Shown: piece after piece, positions 5,200 through 11,370 of the stretch | Position numbering within the stretch: position 1 is the stretch's first letter | How the letters are laid out: each line of letters starts with the position of its first letter | Origin: Verrucomicrobiota bacterium | Lineage (GTDB): Bacteria; Verrucomicrobiota; Verrucomicrobiia; Limisphaerales; UBA9464 | Direction of reading: 5' to 3' | DNA: 11,370 bases | Assembly: GCA_947464705.1 (NCBI GenBank) | Contig: CANHYD010000038.1 | Coordinates: 1-11,370, forward strand | Program-made: the position numbers and the translations under genes | The notes under the pieces: model-generated | Seen by the model: the letters and a program-made list of their open reading frames with translations, nothing else | Database searches by the model: none | What the model was told of the DNA's origin: nothing

Positions 5200-6174
5200 A
5201 TGCCGCTGGTGGCCCGATCAACCTTTCGACCCCTGATAGGGCTGGGCAATCCCCACCTTCAAACGGTTCTTCCGGCCATTGCGCGACACATCCCTCCCCT
5301 GCCCTGGTCTCGCGAACGGCTGGAATTGTTGGATGGGGATTTTCTCGATTTGGATTGGCTCAACCCTGGGCAAGGCCGATTGCTCATTGTCTCCCACGGT
5401 CTGGAAGGAAACTCCCGCCGCCCCTACGTTGCTGGCTTGGCGCGGGCCGCTGCCCGCCGCGGTTGGTCGGTGCTGGCCTGGAACTTCCGGGGCTGCTCCG
5501 GAGAACTCAATCGCCTGCCGCGGTTTTACCACAGCGGGGCCTCCGAAGACCTCGCCGCGGTCGTGACTCACGCGGGACAGACCGGCCGATTCGAGGTGAT
5601 GGCGCTCGCCGGATTCAGTCTGGGTGGCAATCTCACGCTCAAATACTTGGGTGAACGCCACACCTCGAAGATACCCGTGGGCGCTGGAGTCGCCCTTTCT
5701 ACCCCGTGCGACCTGGCGGCGGCCTCGGCAGCCATGGAAAGCCTCCAGGTCTGGCCCTACATGTCCCGATTCCAGAAGGACATCCTGCGCAAATGGGCTC
5801 TCAAAAAAGCGATGTTTCCGGGGCTCATCCCAGAGATCAACCCCCGCCGCCAGCGGACTTTCCGGCAAATCGACGACACATTCACCGCACCACTCCACGG
5901 GTTTGCCCATGCGGAGGCCTACTGGAAGGCTTGCTCCGCCAACGCCTTCCTGCCGTCGATCCGGGTGCCCGCCCTGATCTTGAATGCGGCGGACGACCCG
6001 TTCCTAGCCCCCAACTGCTTCCCACACGAATTCGCCCGCCACAGCCCTTGGGTGCATCTGGAGACTCCCGAGCGCGGCGGCCATGTCGGGTTCATGAACC
6101 GCTGGGGGTCCCGGCGCGATCTTTGGTCCGAGGTGCGGACTATGGAGTTTCTAGAGTCGTTCTGCCTGGGGTGA
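5200..6174 (+). CDS. YheT-like alpha/beta-fold hydrolase
   Basis: The 324-residue product is an alpha/beta hydrolase of the YheT/UPF0017 group, a family with carboxylesterase-like members whose physiological substrate is mostly unknown. Visible features in order are GNPHLQT near the N-terminus (16-22), the oxyanion-loop region VSHGLEGNSRRPYV (64-77), WNFRGCSGE (94-102), the nucleophile elbow GFSLGGN (Ser140), the acid in LNAADDPF (Asp266) and the base in RGGHVGFM (His295). No signal peptide is present, so it should be cytoplasmic. The frame is open back to 5092. I chose ATG 5200 because AAGGGG at 5182-5187 is suitably placed before it; ATG 5188 directly abuts that motif and would add four residues. 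The next gene begins 6 nt after the stop. Confidence 0.9.
   Translation: MPLVARSTFRPLIGLGNPHLQTVLPAIARHIPPLPWSRERLELLDGDFLDLDWLNPGQGRLLIVSHGLEGNSRRPYVAGLARAAARRGWSVLAWNFRGCSGELNRLPRFYHSGASEDLAAVVTHAGQTGRFEVMALAGFSLGGNLTLKYLGERHTSKIPVGAGVALSTPCDLAAASAAMESLQVWPYMSRFQKDILRKWALKKAMFPGLIPEINPRRQRTFRQIDDTFTAPLHGFAHAEAYWKACSANAFLPSIRVPALILNAADDPFLAPNCFPHEFARHSPWVHLETPERGGHVGFMNRWGSRRDLWSEVRTMEFLESFCLG
6168..6174 (+). promoter_or_regulatory. Shine-Dalgarno sequence overlapping the hydrolase stop codon
   Basis: GGGGTGA includes the hydrolase TGA and sits 6 nt before a GTG at 6181. It matches the anti-Shine-Dalgarno complement GAGGTGA at six of seven positions. This is the best ribosome-binding site in the window and the reason for choosing GTG 6181 as the next start; it suggests coupled translation. 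Confidence 0.6.
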
Positions 6175-6180
6175 ATCGGG

Positions 6181-7626
6181 GTGCTTTCGGGGGCTGAACC
6201 TCGACGAAGGCCGCGATCGAGGGCTTGCCAAACCCCGTCCATCGTCCATCAACGCGGTGTGCCTCACCGACTCGTCCTCGCGTTTTGCCTGTGGGTCAGC
6301 CCACTCCTGGCGGAAGACTGGCCCCGACTCCTGGGTCCACGGCTCAATGCCACCAGCTCCGAGAGCGGACTCCTGACCCGCATTCCCAGCAATGGACCGC
6401 CAGTGCGCTGGGACAAAGCTATCGGCACCGGGTACTCGGCGCCGTCGATCGCGCAAGGGCGCCTGTTTCTCTTTCACCGCCAAGGAAACCAAGAACTCAC
6501 CGAGGCCTGGGATGCAAAAACAGGCACCCCAATCTGGAAGCACACGCAACCCAGCGCCTACCGCGACCCCTATGGCTACAACAACGGTCCCCGTTGCACG
6601 CCGCTCCTGCACGACAACCGGGTGTACACCTTCGGGGCTGAAGGGCTCTTGAGCTGCCTCGACGCCGAGACCGGCCAACAGCTCTGGCAACGCAACACGG
6701 CTGCGGAATTCGAGATTCCCGGGGCCTTCTTCGGCGTCGGCAGCACCCCTCTGATGGAAGGCGGGAAGCTGCTGGTCATGGTGGGCGGGCAACCCGATGC
6801 GACGGTGATCGCGCTCGATCCGAAGACCGGGAAAACGCTGTGGCAATCGGTGGGTGAGAAGAACTGGACCGGCCAACCCATGCTCGGATGGCCCGGTGAA
6901 CGGACGGTCCAGTGGCGACGCTGGGAGAAGACCGCCAGCTACGCCTCCCTCATCGCCTCGGAAATCCACGGACGGCGCGTGGTTCACGCCCTGACCCGCC
7001 AGGGACTCGCGGTACTCGATCCCAAAGACGGCCAAGTGCTCTTCAGCCGTTGGTTCCGCGCCCGGGTGGATGATTCGGTCAATGCCATGACCCCCCTAGT
7101 GATCGGGAACGACGTGCTCATCTCCAGCGCCTATTACCGTTCCGGGTCAGTGCTGCTGCGTGGAAGCCCCGGAGCCACGAACTTCACCGAAGTCTGGTCT
7201 GGCCTGGGGCTGGAGATGCACTGGAGTCAACCCATCCGGGTCGGGTCCCATCTCTACGGCTTCAGCGGGCGCAACGAGCCCGATGCGGTCTTGCGCTGTG
7301 TGGAATACCAGACCGGCACGGTGGCCTGGGAGCGCAGCGAACGCTGGCCGCCCCACAGTGCCGAACAACCCCCGGTCTTCGGCCGCGGATCCTTCATTCT
7401 GGCCGAAGGCCGGCTCCTGGCCCTGGGCGAAGGCGGCTTGCTGGGGCTTTTCCAACCCAACCCAGGCCGGTGCGAGGAACTCGGACGCTGGCAAGTGCCC
7501 TCGCTGCATTACCCCTGCTGGGCGGGGCCCGTCCTTTCAGGCGGTCTCCTCTACCTGCGCAGCGAAGACCGCCTGGTCTGCCTCGACCTGCGCACCACGG
7601 CCAACCCTGAAGGCTTGAAACCGTAA
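6181..7626 (+). CDS. Exported PQQ-like beta-propeller repeat protein
   Basis: The 481-residue product has several PQQ-like blades, each closing with a D.(K/E)TG..(L/I)W-type motif: DAKTGTPIW (111-119), DAETGQQLW (161-169), DPKTGKTLW (213-221), DPKDGQVLF (280-288) and YQTGTVAW (376-383). The nearest general fold is the BamB or quinoprotein propeller; no catalytic quinoprotein residues or heme motif were recognised, so an enzymatic role is not implied. A hydrophobic segment at 30-43 followed by LLAEDW looks like a signal peptide, giving a periplasmic or outer protein. The GTG start is supported by GGGGTGA upstream, which makes an Arg-rich N-region of about 29 residues. A GTG at 6259 would give a more ordinary signal peptide. 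It is tightly coupled to the hydrolase gene upstream. The substrate or partner is unknown. Confidence 0.87.
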   Translation: MLSGAEPRRRPRSRACQTPSIVHQRGVPHRLVLAFCLWVSPLLAEDWPRLLGPRLNATSSESGLLTRIPSNGPPVRWDKAIGTGYSAPSIAQGRLFLFHRQGNQELTEAWDAKTGTPIWKHTQPSAYRDPYGYNNGPRCTPLLHDNRVYTFGAEGLLSCLDAETGQQLWQRNTAAEFEIPGAFFGVGSTPLMEGGKLLVMVGGQPDATVIALDPKTGKTLWQSVGEKNWTGQPMLGWPGERTVQWRRWEKTASYASLIASEIHGRRVVHALTRQGLAVLDPKDGQVLFSRWFRARVDDSVNAMTPLVIGNDVLISSAYYRSGSVLLRGSPGATNFTEVWSGLGLEMHWSQPIRVGSHLYGFSGRNEPDAVLRCVEYQTGTVAWERSERWPPHSAEQPPVFGRGSFILAEGRLLALGEGGLLGLFQPNPGRCEELGRWQVPSLHYPCWAGPVLSGGLLYLRSEDRLVCLDLRTTANPEGLKP

Positions 7627-7678
7627 CAGGAATCGGTGATCGACCCCGACGCCTCGTCTGCCGTTCCCTCTATCCCCC

Positions 7679-8149
7679 ATGGATCCGTGGCAATCCCCTG
7701 AAATCCGGTCGCGACTCGACCTCGCGTTGGCGAGCCATCGTCACTGGACCGGTCGCGATCTGGTCCCTGAACTGCCTGCGATGGGCGCCCCCGAGCGGTA
7801 CGAAGCCGTGTGGTCGATGCCCAGGGTGTTGGTCTCCCACGGCATCGAAGAGGACCCGATCTTCTGGTACGGAAACCAAGCAGCCCTGAGGCTCTGGGAG
7901 CTCGATTGGGAATCCTTCACGCGAACCCCTTCCCGATACACGGCCGAAGCGCCCCTCCGGGAGGAACGTGCCGAACTGCTGGACCGGGTCACACGGGCCG
8001 GGTTCATCGACGATTACGCCGGGATCCGCATTTCCCGGACCGGAAAGCGATTTCGAATCCGGCAGGCCGTGGTGTGGAACTTGCGCGACCCGCAGGGCTC
8101 TTTCGCCGGCCAAGCCGCTTCGTTCACCGATTGGGAATTTCTACCATGA
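7679..8149 (+). CDS. MEKHLA domain-containing protein
   Basis: The 156-residue cytoplasmic protein is nearly all one MEKHLA domain. Recognisable stretches are ILVSHGIEEDPIFWYGN-like residues at about 50-66, LWELDWESFTRTPSRYTAE (72-90), APLREERAELLDRV (91-104), DYAGIRISRTGKRFRI (112-127) and the end FAGQAASFTDW. MEKHLA domains are related to PAS domains and also occur at the C-terminus of plant HD-ZIP III regulators. They are thought to sense small molecules or mediate dimerisation. No DNA-binding or output domain is attached here, so the signal must pass to a partner. The stop overlaps the ATG of the CoA-binding gene (ATGA), which makes that protein the first partner candidate. It lies 52 nt after the propeller gene, and no Shine-Dalgarno is evident. 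Confidence 0.88.
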   Translation: MDPWQSPEIRSRLDLALASHRHWTGRDLVPELPAMGAPERYEAVWSMPRVLVSHGIEEDPIFWYGNQAALRLWELDWESFTRTPSRYTAEAPLREERAELLDRVTRAGFIDDYAGIRISRTGKRFRIRQAVVWNLRDPQGSFAGQAASFTDWEFLP

Positions 8150-8520
8150 AGACCGCCGCCATCCTGGGAGCCTCCGCCGACCCTGCCAAATTCGGACACA
8201 AGGCCGTCCTTGCCTACGCCCGCCAGGGCTATGCGGTCTGGCCAGTGAACCCCAAGGAACCGCACATCGCCGGCCACCCCGCCTATCGCGACATCGCCTC
8301 ACTGCCGGGCCGACCTGAGGTGATCAGCGCCTACTTACCGCCCCCCATTTTGCTCGGGCTCCTGCCCGCCATCGCCCAAAGGGGCTGTGACGAGCTTTGG
8401 CTCAATCCCGGCACCGACAGCCTGGAAGTGGTCGCGGAAGCTCAACGCCTGGGACTGCCGGTCATCCGGGCCTGCAGCATTGTCGGGCTCGGCCTGTCCC
8501 CCAGCCAACTGGGCGATTGA
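8146..8520 (+). CDS. CoA-binding domain protein, YccU type
   Basis: The 124-residue product is a single Rossmann-like CoA-binding domain. It shows the N-terminal nucleotide loop AAILGASADPAKFGHKA (4-20), YAVWPVNP (29-36), the YLPPP segment (63-67), the LWLNPGTDS motif (84-92) and a final AGL-like turn with RACSIVGLGLSP. Free-standing proteins of this type (YccU, PF13380) resemble the CoA-binding part of succinyl-CoA synthetase alpha subunit and of acyl-CoA synthetases, but have no known reaction. The ATG at 8146 overlaps the TGA of the MEKHLA gene, so I chose it over longer readings that run back through that gene. No signal peptide is present. A functional link with the MEKHLA protein is inferred only from the overlap. 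Confidence 0.9.
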   Translation: MKTAAILGASADPAKFGHKAVLAYARQGYAVWPVNPKEPHIAGHPAYRDIASLPGRPEVISAYLPPPILLGLLPAIAQRGCDELWLNPGTDSLEVVAEAQRLGLPVIRACSIVGLGLSPSQLGD

Positions 8521-8599
8521 ATCACCCGACCGGAATGCGGAAGCCCGCCGTCCCCACACTAGGGCTGGACTGCCGGCGCCGTTGGGGTTCACTCCCGGG

Positions 8600-9742
8600 A
8601 TGGCTTCCTTGACCCATGCGCTCATGACTGCCGCCGCCTTGGCCACACTGCCCCTTTCCGCCGCCAAACACCTGCTCTACGTCGGCACTTACACCGGCCC
8701 GAAGAGCGAGGGCATCTACGCCTTCCGCTATGACGATAGCACCGGAACCGCCGAACCCCTCGGTCTGGCGGCCAAGTCCGCCAACCCCAGCTTCCTGGCG
8801 ATCCATCCCAACGGGCGTTTTCTGTATGCGGTCAATGAGACGGACCAATGGCAGGGCAAGCCCGGCGGGTCCGTCAGCGCCTTCGCCATCGACACCGCCA
8901 CCGGCAAACTGCGCGAACTGAACCAGCAGTCCACGATGGGCGGCAGCCCGTGCCACCTGTCGGTGGATACCACCGGGCATCACGTCTTGGTGGCCAATTA
9001 CGGCGGTGGCAGCGTGTTGTCCCTGCCCATCCAACCCGATGGCGGCCTGACCAGACACACCTTCCTCTCGCAGCACTCGGGCGGGAGCATGAACCCGGCC
9101 CGACAAAAGGAACCGCACGCCCACTCGGTGAATTTGTCGCCGGACAACCGCTTTGCCTATGTTGCCGACCTGGGCACCGACCGCATCCATGCTTATGTGT
9201 TCGACCCGGCCCGAGGGTTGACGGCTGCCAAACCCCACCTCGACACCCGCCTGACACCCGGAAGTGGTCCCCGTCATTTCGCCTTCAGCCCCGACGGTCA
9301 TCACGCCTACGTCATCAACGAGATGCTTTGCACGGTGACGGCTTTCCGGCACGAACCCGCCACCGGCAAACTCTCCGAAGTGGGATCGGTTTCCACGGTC
9401 CCGGCCGGGACAGACATGAAGGGGGTGTCGACGGCCGAGGTGAGGGTTCACCCGTCCGGCAAATTCGTCTTCGGCTCAAACCGCGGCCACGATTCCATCG
9501 CCGTCTTCACGCGGGATACGTCCACCGGGGCACTGACCCCAGTGGAAGTGCGCAAGATCGGCGGTCAAACGCCTCGGAACTTCACGATCGATCCCTCGGG
9601 CCAATTCCTGCTGGCGGCCGGACAAAACTCGCACGACATCCGCTCGTTCCGGATCGATCCGAGCACCGGCAAGCTCACGCCAACGGAGCAACGCTGGGAG
9701 GTCGGCTCTCCGGTGTGCCTGCGGTTCGTGCCCCTGAAGTGA
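8600..9742 (+). CDS. Exported lactonase-family beta-propeller (6-phosphogluconolactonase-like)
   Basis: The 380-residue product matches the seven-bladed lactonase family (PF10282) that includes E. coli Pgl. Characteristic stretches are LLYVGTYTGPKSEGIYAF (25-42), PSFLAIHPNGRFLYAVNE (63-80), KEPHAHSVNLSPDNRF (170-185), GSGPRHFAFSPDG (221-233), AEVRVHPSGKFVFGSNRG (279-296) and GGQTPRNFTIDPSGQFLL (321-338). E. coli Pgl hydrolyses 6-phosphogluconolactone in the cytoplasm. Here residues 1-22 look like a signal peptide (LMTAAALATLPLSAA), so an extracytoplasmic lactone or another ligand is more likely. I chose ATG 8600 because the frame, open back to 8387, otherwise overlaps the CoA-binding gene; ATG 8624 is an alternative within the signal peptide. 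The stop is one base from the stop of the convergent guanylyltransferase gene. Confidence 0.9.
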   Translation: MASLTHALMTAAALATLPLSAAKHLLYVGTYTGPKSEGIYAFRYDDSTGTAEPLGLAAKSANPSFLAIHPNGRFLYAVNETDQWQGKPGGSVSAFAIDTATGKLRELNQQSTMGGSPCHLSVDTTGHHVLVANYGGGSVLSLPIQPDGGLTRHTFLSQHSGGSMNPARQKEPHAHSVNLSPDNRFAYVADLGTDRIHAYVFDPARGLTAAKPHLDTRLTPGSGPRHFAFSPDGHHAYVINEMLCTVTAFRHEPATGKLSEVGSVSTVPAGTDMKGVSTAEVRVHPSGKFVFGSNRGHDSIAVFTRDTSTGALTPVEVRKIGGQTPRNFTIDPSGQFLLAAGQNSHDIRSFRIDPSTGKLTPTEQRWEVGSPVCLRFVPLK

Positions 9743-9743
9743 T

Positions 9744-11060
9744 TCAAACCCGGTCGGCCCAGCGCGGGTCGGCGGCCAGTTTACGGACCAGGTCCTTGAT
9801 CTTCTGGGACTCGGACTTGGAGGCCACCAAGGTGGCGTCATCGGTGAGCACCAAGATGCTGTCCTTCACCCCGACCAGGGTGATGGGAGTGCGCCCGCGG
9901 GTGCGACCATCGAAGACGATGTTGCGGGCCGAATCCACGTGCACCAGATCGCCGACGGCGGCATTGCCTTCGGCATCTTGCTTGAGGTGGCGGGCCAGTG
10001 CCGGCCAAGCCCCCAGGTCATCCCAGTCGAAACGCCCATCGGCCATGACCACGTTCTGAGCCTTTTCCATCAAGGCGAAATCAACGCTGATCTTCCGAAT
10101 CTCCGGATATTCTTGAGCCAATACTGTTTCGAGGCGCTTGGGCCCCTTGGCGGCCGCAGCAAACCAGCGCTGGCAGGCTTGGTGCATCTCCGGCTGGTGC
10201 ACGGACAACGCGTTGGTGAGAGTCACAAACGACCACACGAACAGGCCGGCGTTCCAGCGGTAATGCCCCGAGGCGAGGTATTCTTGGGCCTTTTCCAGGG
10301 AGGGTTTTTCGACAAACCGTTCGACCTTGAAGAAGGGGGTCTTGAGCGCCTTGCCCGCTGCGGGTGCCGGCAAGGCATTCCCGGAATGGATGTATCCATA
10401 GCCGGTCTCCGGGCCCGTGGGCTGGATCCCGATGGTGACGATCACCTGCCCGCGCGCGGCCACGTCCAAGGCGTCGGAGAGCACCTGGCGAAAACCCTTC
10501 TCGTCGTGGATGACATGGTCAGCCGGTAGCACCGCCATGACCGCGGTTGTGGAACGCGCCCCGACCACCGCCGCCCCCAATGCGACCGCGGCACAGGTGT
10601 CACGCCCCACCGGCTCGCCGATGACGTTTTCTTTGGGCAACTCCGGCAATTGCCGCCGGACCTCGGCCGCCTGAACGGCATTGGTGATGATGAGAATGTT
10701 GGCCAGCGGCACCAAGGGTCGTACCCGATCCACGGCCTGCTGCAGAAAGGAACGCCCCCCCAAGAGGCGAATGAGTTGCTTGGGGGTCTTCTCACGGCTC
10801 ACAGGCCAGAACCGCTCGCCTCGCCCACCGGCCATGATGATGACGAAGCGGTCTGCCGACCCACTGCGGGCGACCGGTGCGGCGGGCGAAGACTTCTTTC
10901 GGGACACCGGCCGGGATGTCGCCGCGGGGACAACCTTGGCCGTCTTGGTTGCCTGGACGCTCTTGGCAGTCGCCTGGATGGCCGCCGGAGAGGGCTGAGC
11001 CGGAGGGCGGGAAACCGGCTTGGCGGTGCGGGCCGACTTCTTGGAGGGCATGCGCTTCAT
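9744..11060 (-). CDS. manC: Mannose-1-phosphate guanylyltransferase with basic N-terminal tail
   Basis: The enzyme makes GDP-mannose from mannose-1-phosphate and GTP in the cytoplasm, for surface polysaccharide and glycan synthesis. The 438-residue product has the nucleotidyltransferase signature MAGGRGERFWPVSREKTPKQ (76-95), GRDTCAAVALGA (152-163), LPADH (178-182), the ETGYGYI motif (218-224), FVEKP (249-253), W-N-A-G-L-F at 269-274 and FDWDDLGAW (344-352). The bifunctional type's phosphomannose isomerase domain is absent. Residues 1-69 form an extension rich in Lys, Arg, Ala, Pro, Ser and Thr with no Asp or Glu, unusual for this family. I took the ATG at 11058-11060; the frame runs back to 11192 but there overlaps the oxidoreductase gene. 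ATG 11051 and GTG at codon 52 are alternatives, the latter removing most of the tail. No Shine-Dalgarno is clear. Confidence 0.93.
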   Translation of the reverse strand: MKRMPSKKSARTAKPVSRPPAQPSPAAIQATAKSVQATKTAKVVPAATSRPVSRKKSSPAAPVARSGSADRFVIIMAGGRGERFWPVSREKTPKQLIRLLGGRSFLQQAVDRVRPLVPLANILIITNAVQAAEVRRQLPELPKENVIGEPVGRDTCAAVALGAAVVGARSTTAVMAVLPADHVIHDEKGFRQVLSDALDVAARGQVIVTIGIQPTGPETGYGYIHSGNALPAPAAGKALKTPFFKVERFVEKPSLEKAQEYLASGHYRWNAGLFVWSFVTLTNALSVHQPEMHQACQRWFAAAAKGPKRLETVLAQEYPEIRKISVDFALMEKAQNVVMADGRFDWDDLGAWPALARHLKQDAEGNAAVGDLVHVDSARNIVFDGRTRGRTPITLVGVKDSILVLTDDATLVASKSESQKIKDLVRKLAADPRWADRV

Positions 11061-11142
11061 GGGTTGTATTGTCGGGTCATCGAACACCAGGAACGACTCC
11101 GGCTCCAAGGGTTTCGTTCGACAACCGCGCAGGGTCACAGGA

Positions 11143-11370
11143 TCACAAAGGCCGAATGCCCGCCTGCCACTCCAGTTCGAAGCCGTCCTCACGGAGCCGC
11201 TTCTGGAACTCGACCGTCAGGTCCGCCCGGGCATGGACCGCGGCCGGCGTGAGCTTGCGATCCACGCAGAAGGCGGCCAATGCCCCGGCGGCCTCTCCGA
11301 TGTTCCACTCCACCGGGTGCAATCGGTAGCACCCATTGGCAATGTGGGTGACCCCCAGGCACTTGCCCGC
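11143..11370 (-). CDS. FAD-dependent oxidoreductase, C-terminal fragment
   Basis: Seventy-five codons and a TGA (11145-11143) remain; the N-terminus lies beyond the window. The residues GVTHIANGCYRLHPVEWNIG (6-25) followed by EAAGALAAFCV (26-36) form the closing FAD-contact region of the FAD_oxidored type (PF12831), large and often exported proteins common in Planctomycetes and Verrucomicrobia. The substrate is unknown in most members. The last 30 residues (VEFQKRLREDGFELEWQ) fit the usual C-terminal helix and end. The gene stops 82 nt before the start of the guanylyltransferase gene on the same strand, so the two could share a transcript, though no functional link is evident. The N-terminal GxGxxG motif cannot be checked here. 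Confidence 0.82.
   Translation of the reverse strand, partial: AGKCLGVTHIANGCYRLHPVEWNIGEAAGALAAFCVDRKLTPAAVHARADLTVEFQKRLREDGFELEWQAGIRPL

Noticed and set aside
5001..5249. N-terminal extension of the small basic protein frame to 134 codons
   Set aside because: Family-like sequence starts exactly at ATG 5000, and the extension runs across the divergent promoter region into the hydrolase gene.
8387..8599. Longer start of the lactonase-like protein at 8387
   Set aside because: It would overlap the CoA-binding gene by over 130 bp and bury the signal peptide behind 71 unrelated residues.
11061..11192. Upstream extension of the guanylyltransferase to 11192
   Set aside because: It overlaps the end of the FAD oxidoreductase gene in another frame, and its residues show no family character.
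1..11370. CRISPR array, tRNA, insertion sequence, integrase, toxin-antitoxin or defence genes
   Set aside because: None was seen on either strand: no regularly spaced repeats, no cloverleaf-like stretch, no transposase motifs or terminal inverted repeats.

Overview
The window looks like a chromosomal segment of a high-GC member of the Verrucomicrobiota. The supporting signs are a C-terminal PEP-CTERM anchor on a secreted protein, a small basic protein of a type I know from Chlamydiae and Verrucomicrobia, several exported beta-propeller proteins, an FAD_oxidored-type protein, and start codons that mostly lack Shine-Dalgarno sequences. I see no rRNA, tRNA, CRISPR array, transposase, integrase or phage gene. 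Most genes are housekeeping or envelope-related, so this reads as core genome rather than a mobile island.

Layout. Bases 1-149 hold the 3' end of a ROK-family kinase or regulator (+). Bases 150-648 carry no gene I can support, only a 14-bp tandem duplication. Bases 649-1914 hold a minus-strand pair: a secreted protein with two internal repeats, then a PEP-CTERM protein, closed by two tandem intrinsic terminators. Bases 1992-4679 hold a minus-strand cluster transcribed in the order RluB/RsuA-type pseudouridine synthase, exported SH3 protein (4-nt overlap), FolD. A strong hairpin plus T-run lies directly before the pseudouridine synthase start and probably ends the transcript of the small basic protein gene (5000-4845, minus).

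From about 5200 to 9742 five plus-strand genes run in series: a YheT-like alpha/beta hydrolase, an exported PQQ-like beta-propeller protein, a MEKHLA-domain protein overlapping a YccU-type CoA-binding protein by 4 nt, and an exported lactonase-fold beta-propeller. This run ends tail to tail, one base from the stop of a minus-strand mannose-1-phosphate guanylyltransferase (11060-9744) that carries an unusual basic tail of about 69 residues. The window closes with the C-terminal 75 codons of an FAD-dependent oxidoreductase (minus).

How the genes work together. Three themes can be read: RNA modification and one-carbon metabolism (pseudouridine synthase, FolD), envelope and exported proteins (PEP-CTERM, SH3, two propellers, GDP-mannose supply for surface glycans), and a small sensor-like pair (MEKHLA plus CoA-binding) with no assigned function. 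No complete novel defence or mobile system is evident. The items most worth following up are the small basic protein, the MEKHLA/CoA-binding pair, the secreted repeat/PEP-CTERM pair, the terminator abutting the pseudouridine synthase start, and the basic tail on the guanylyltransferase.
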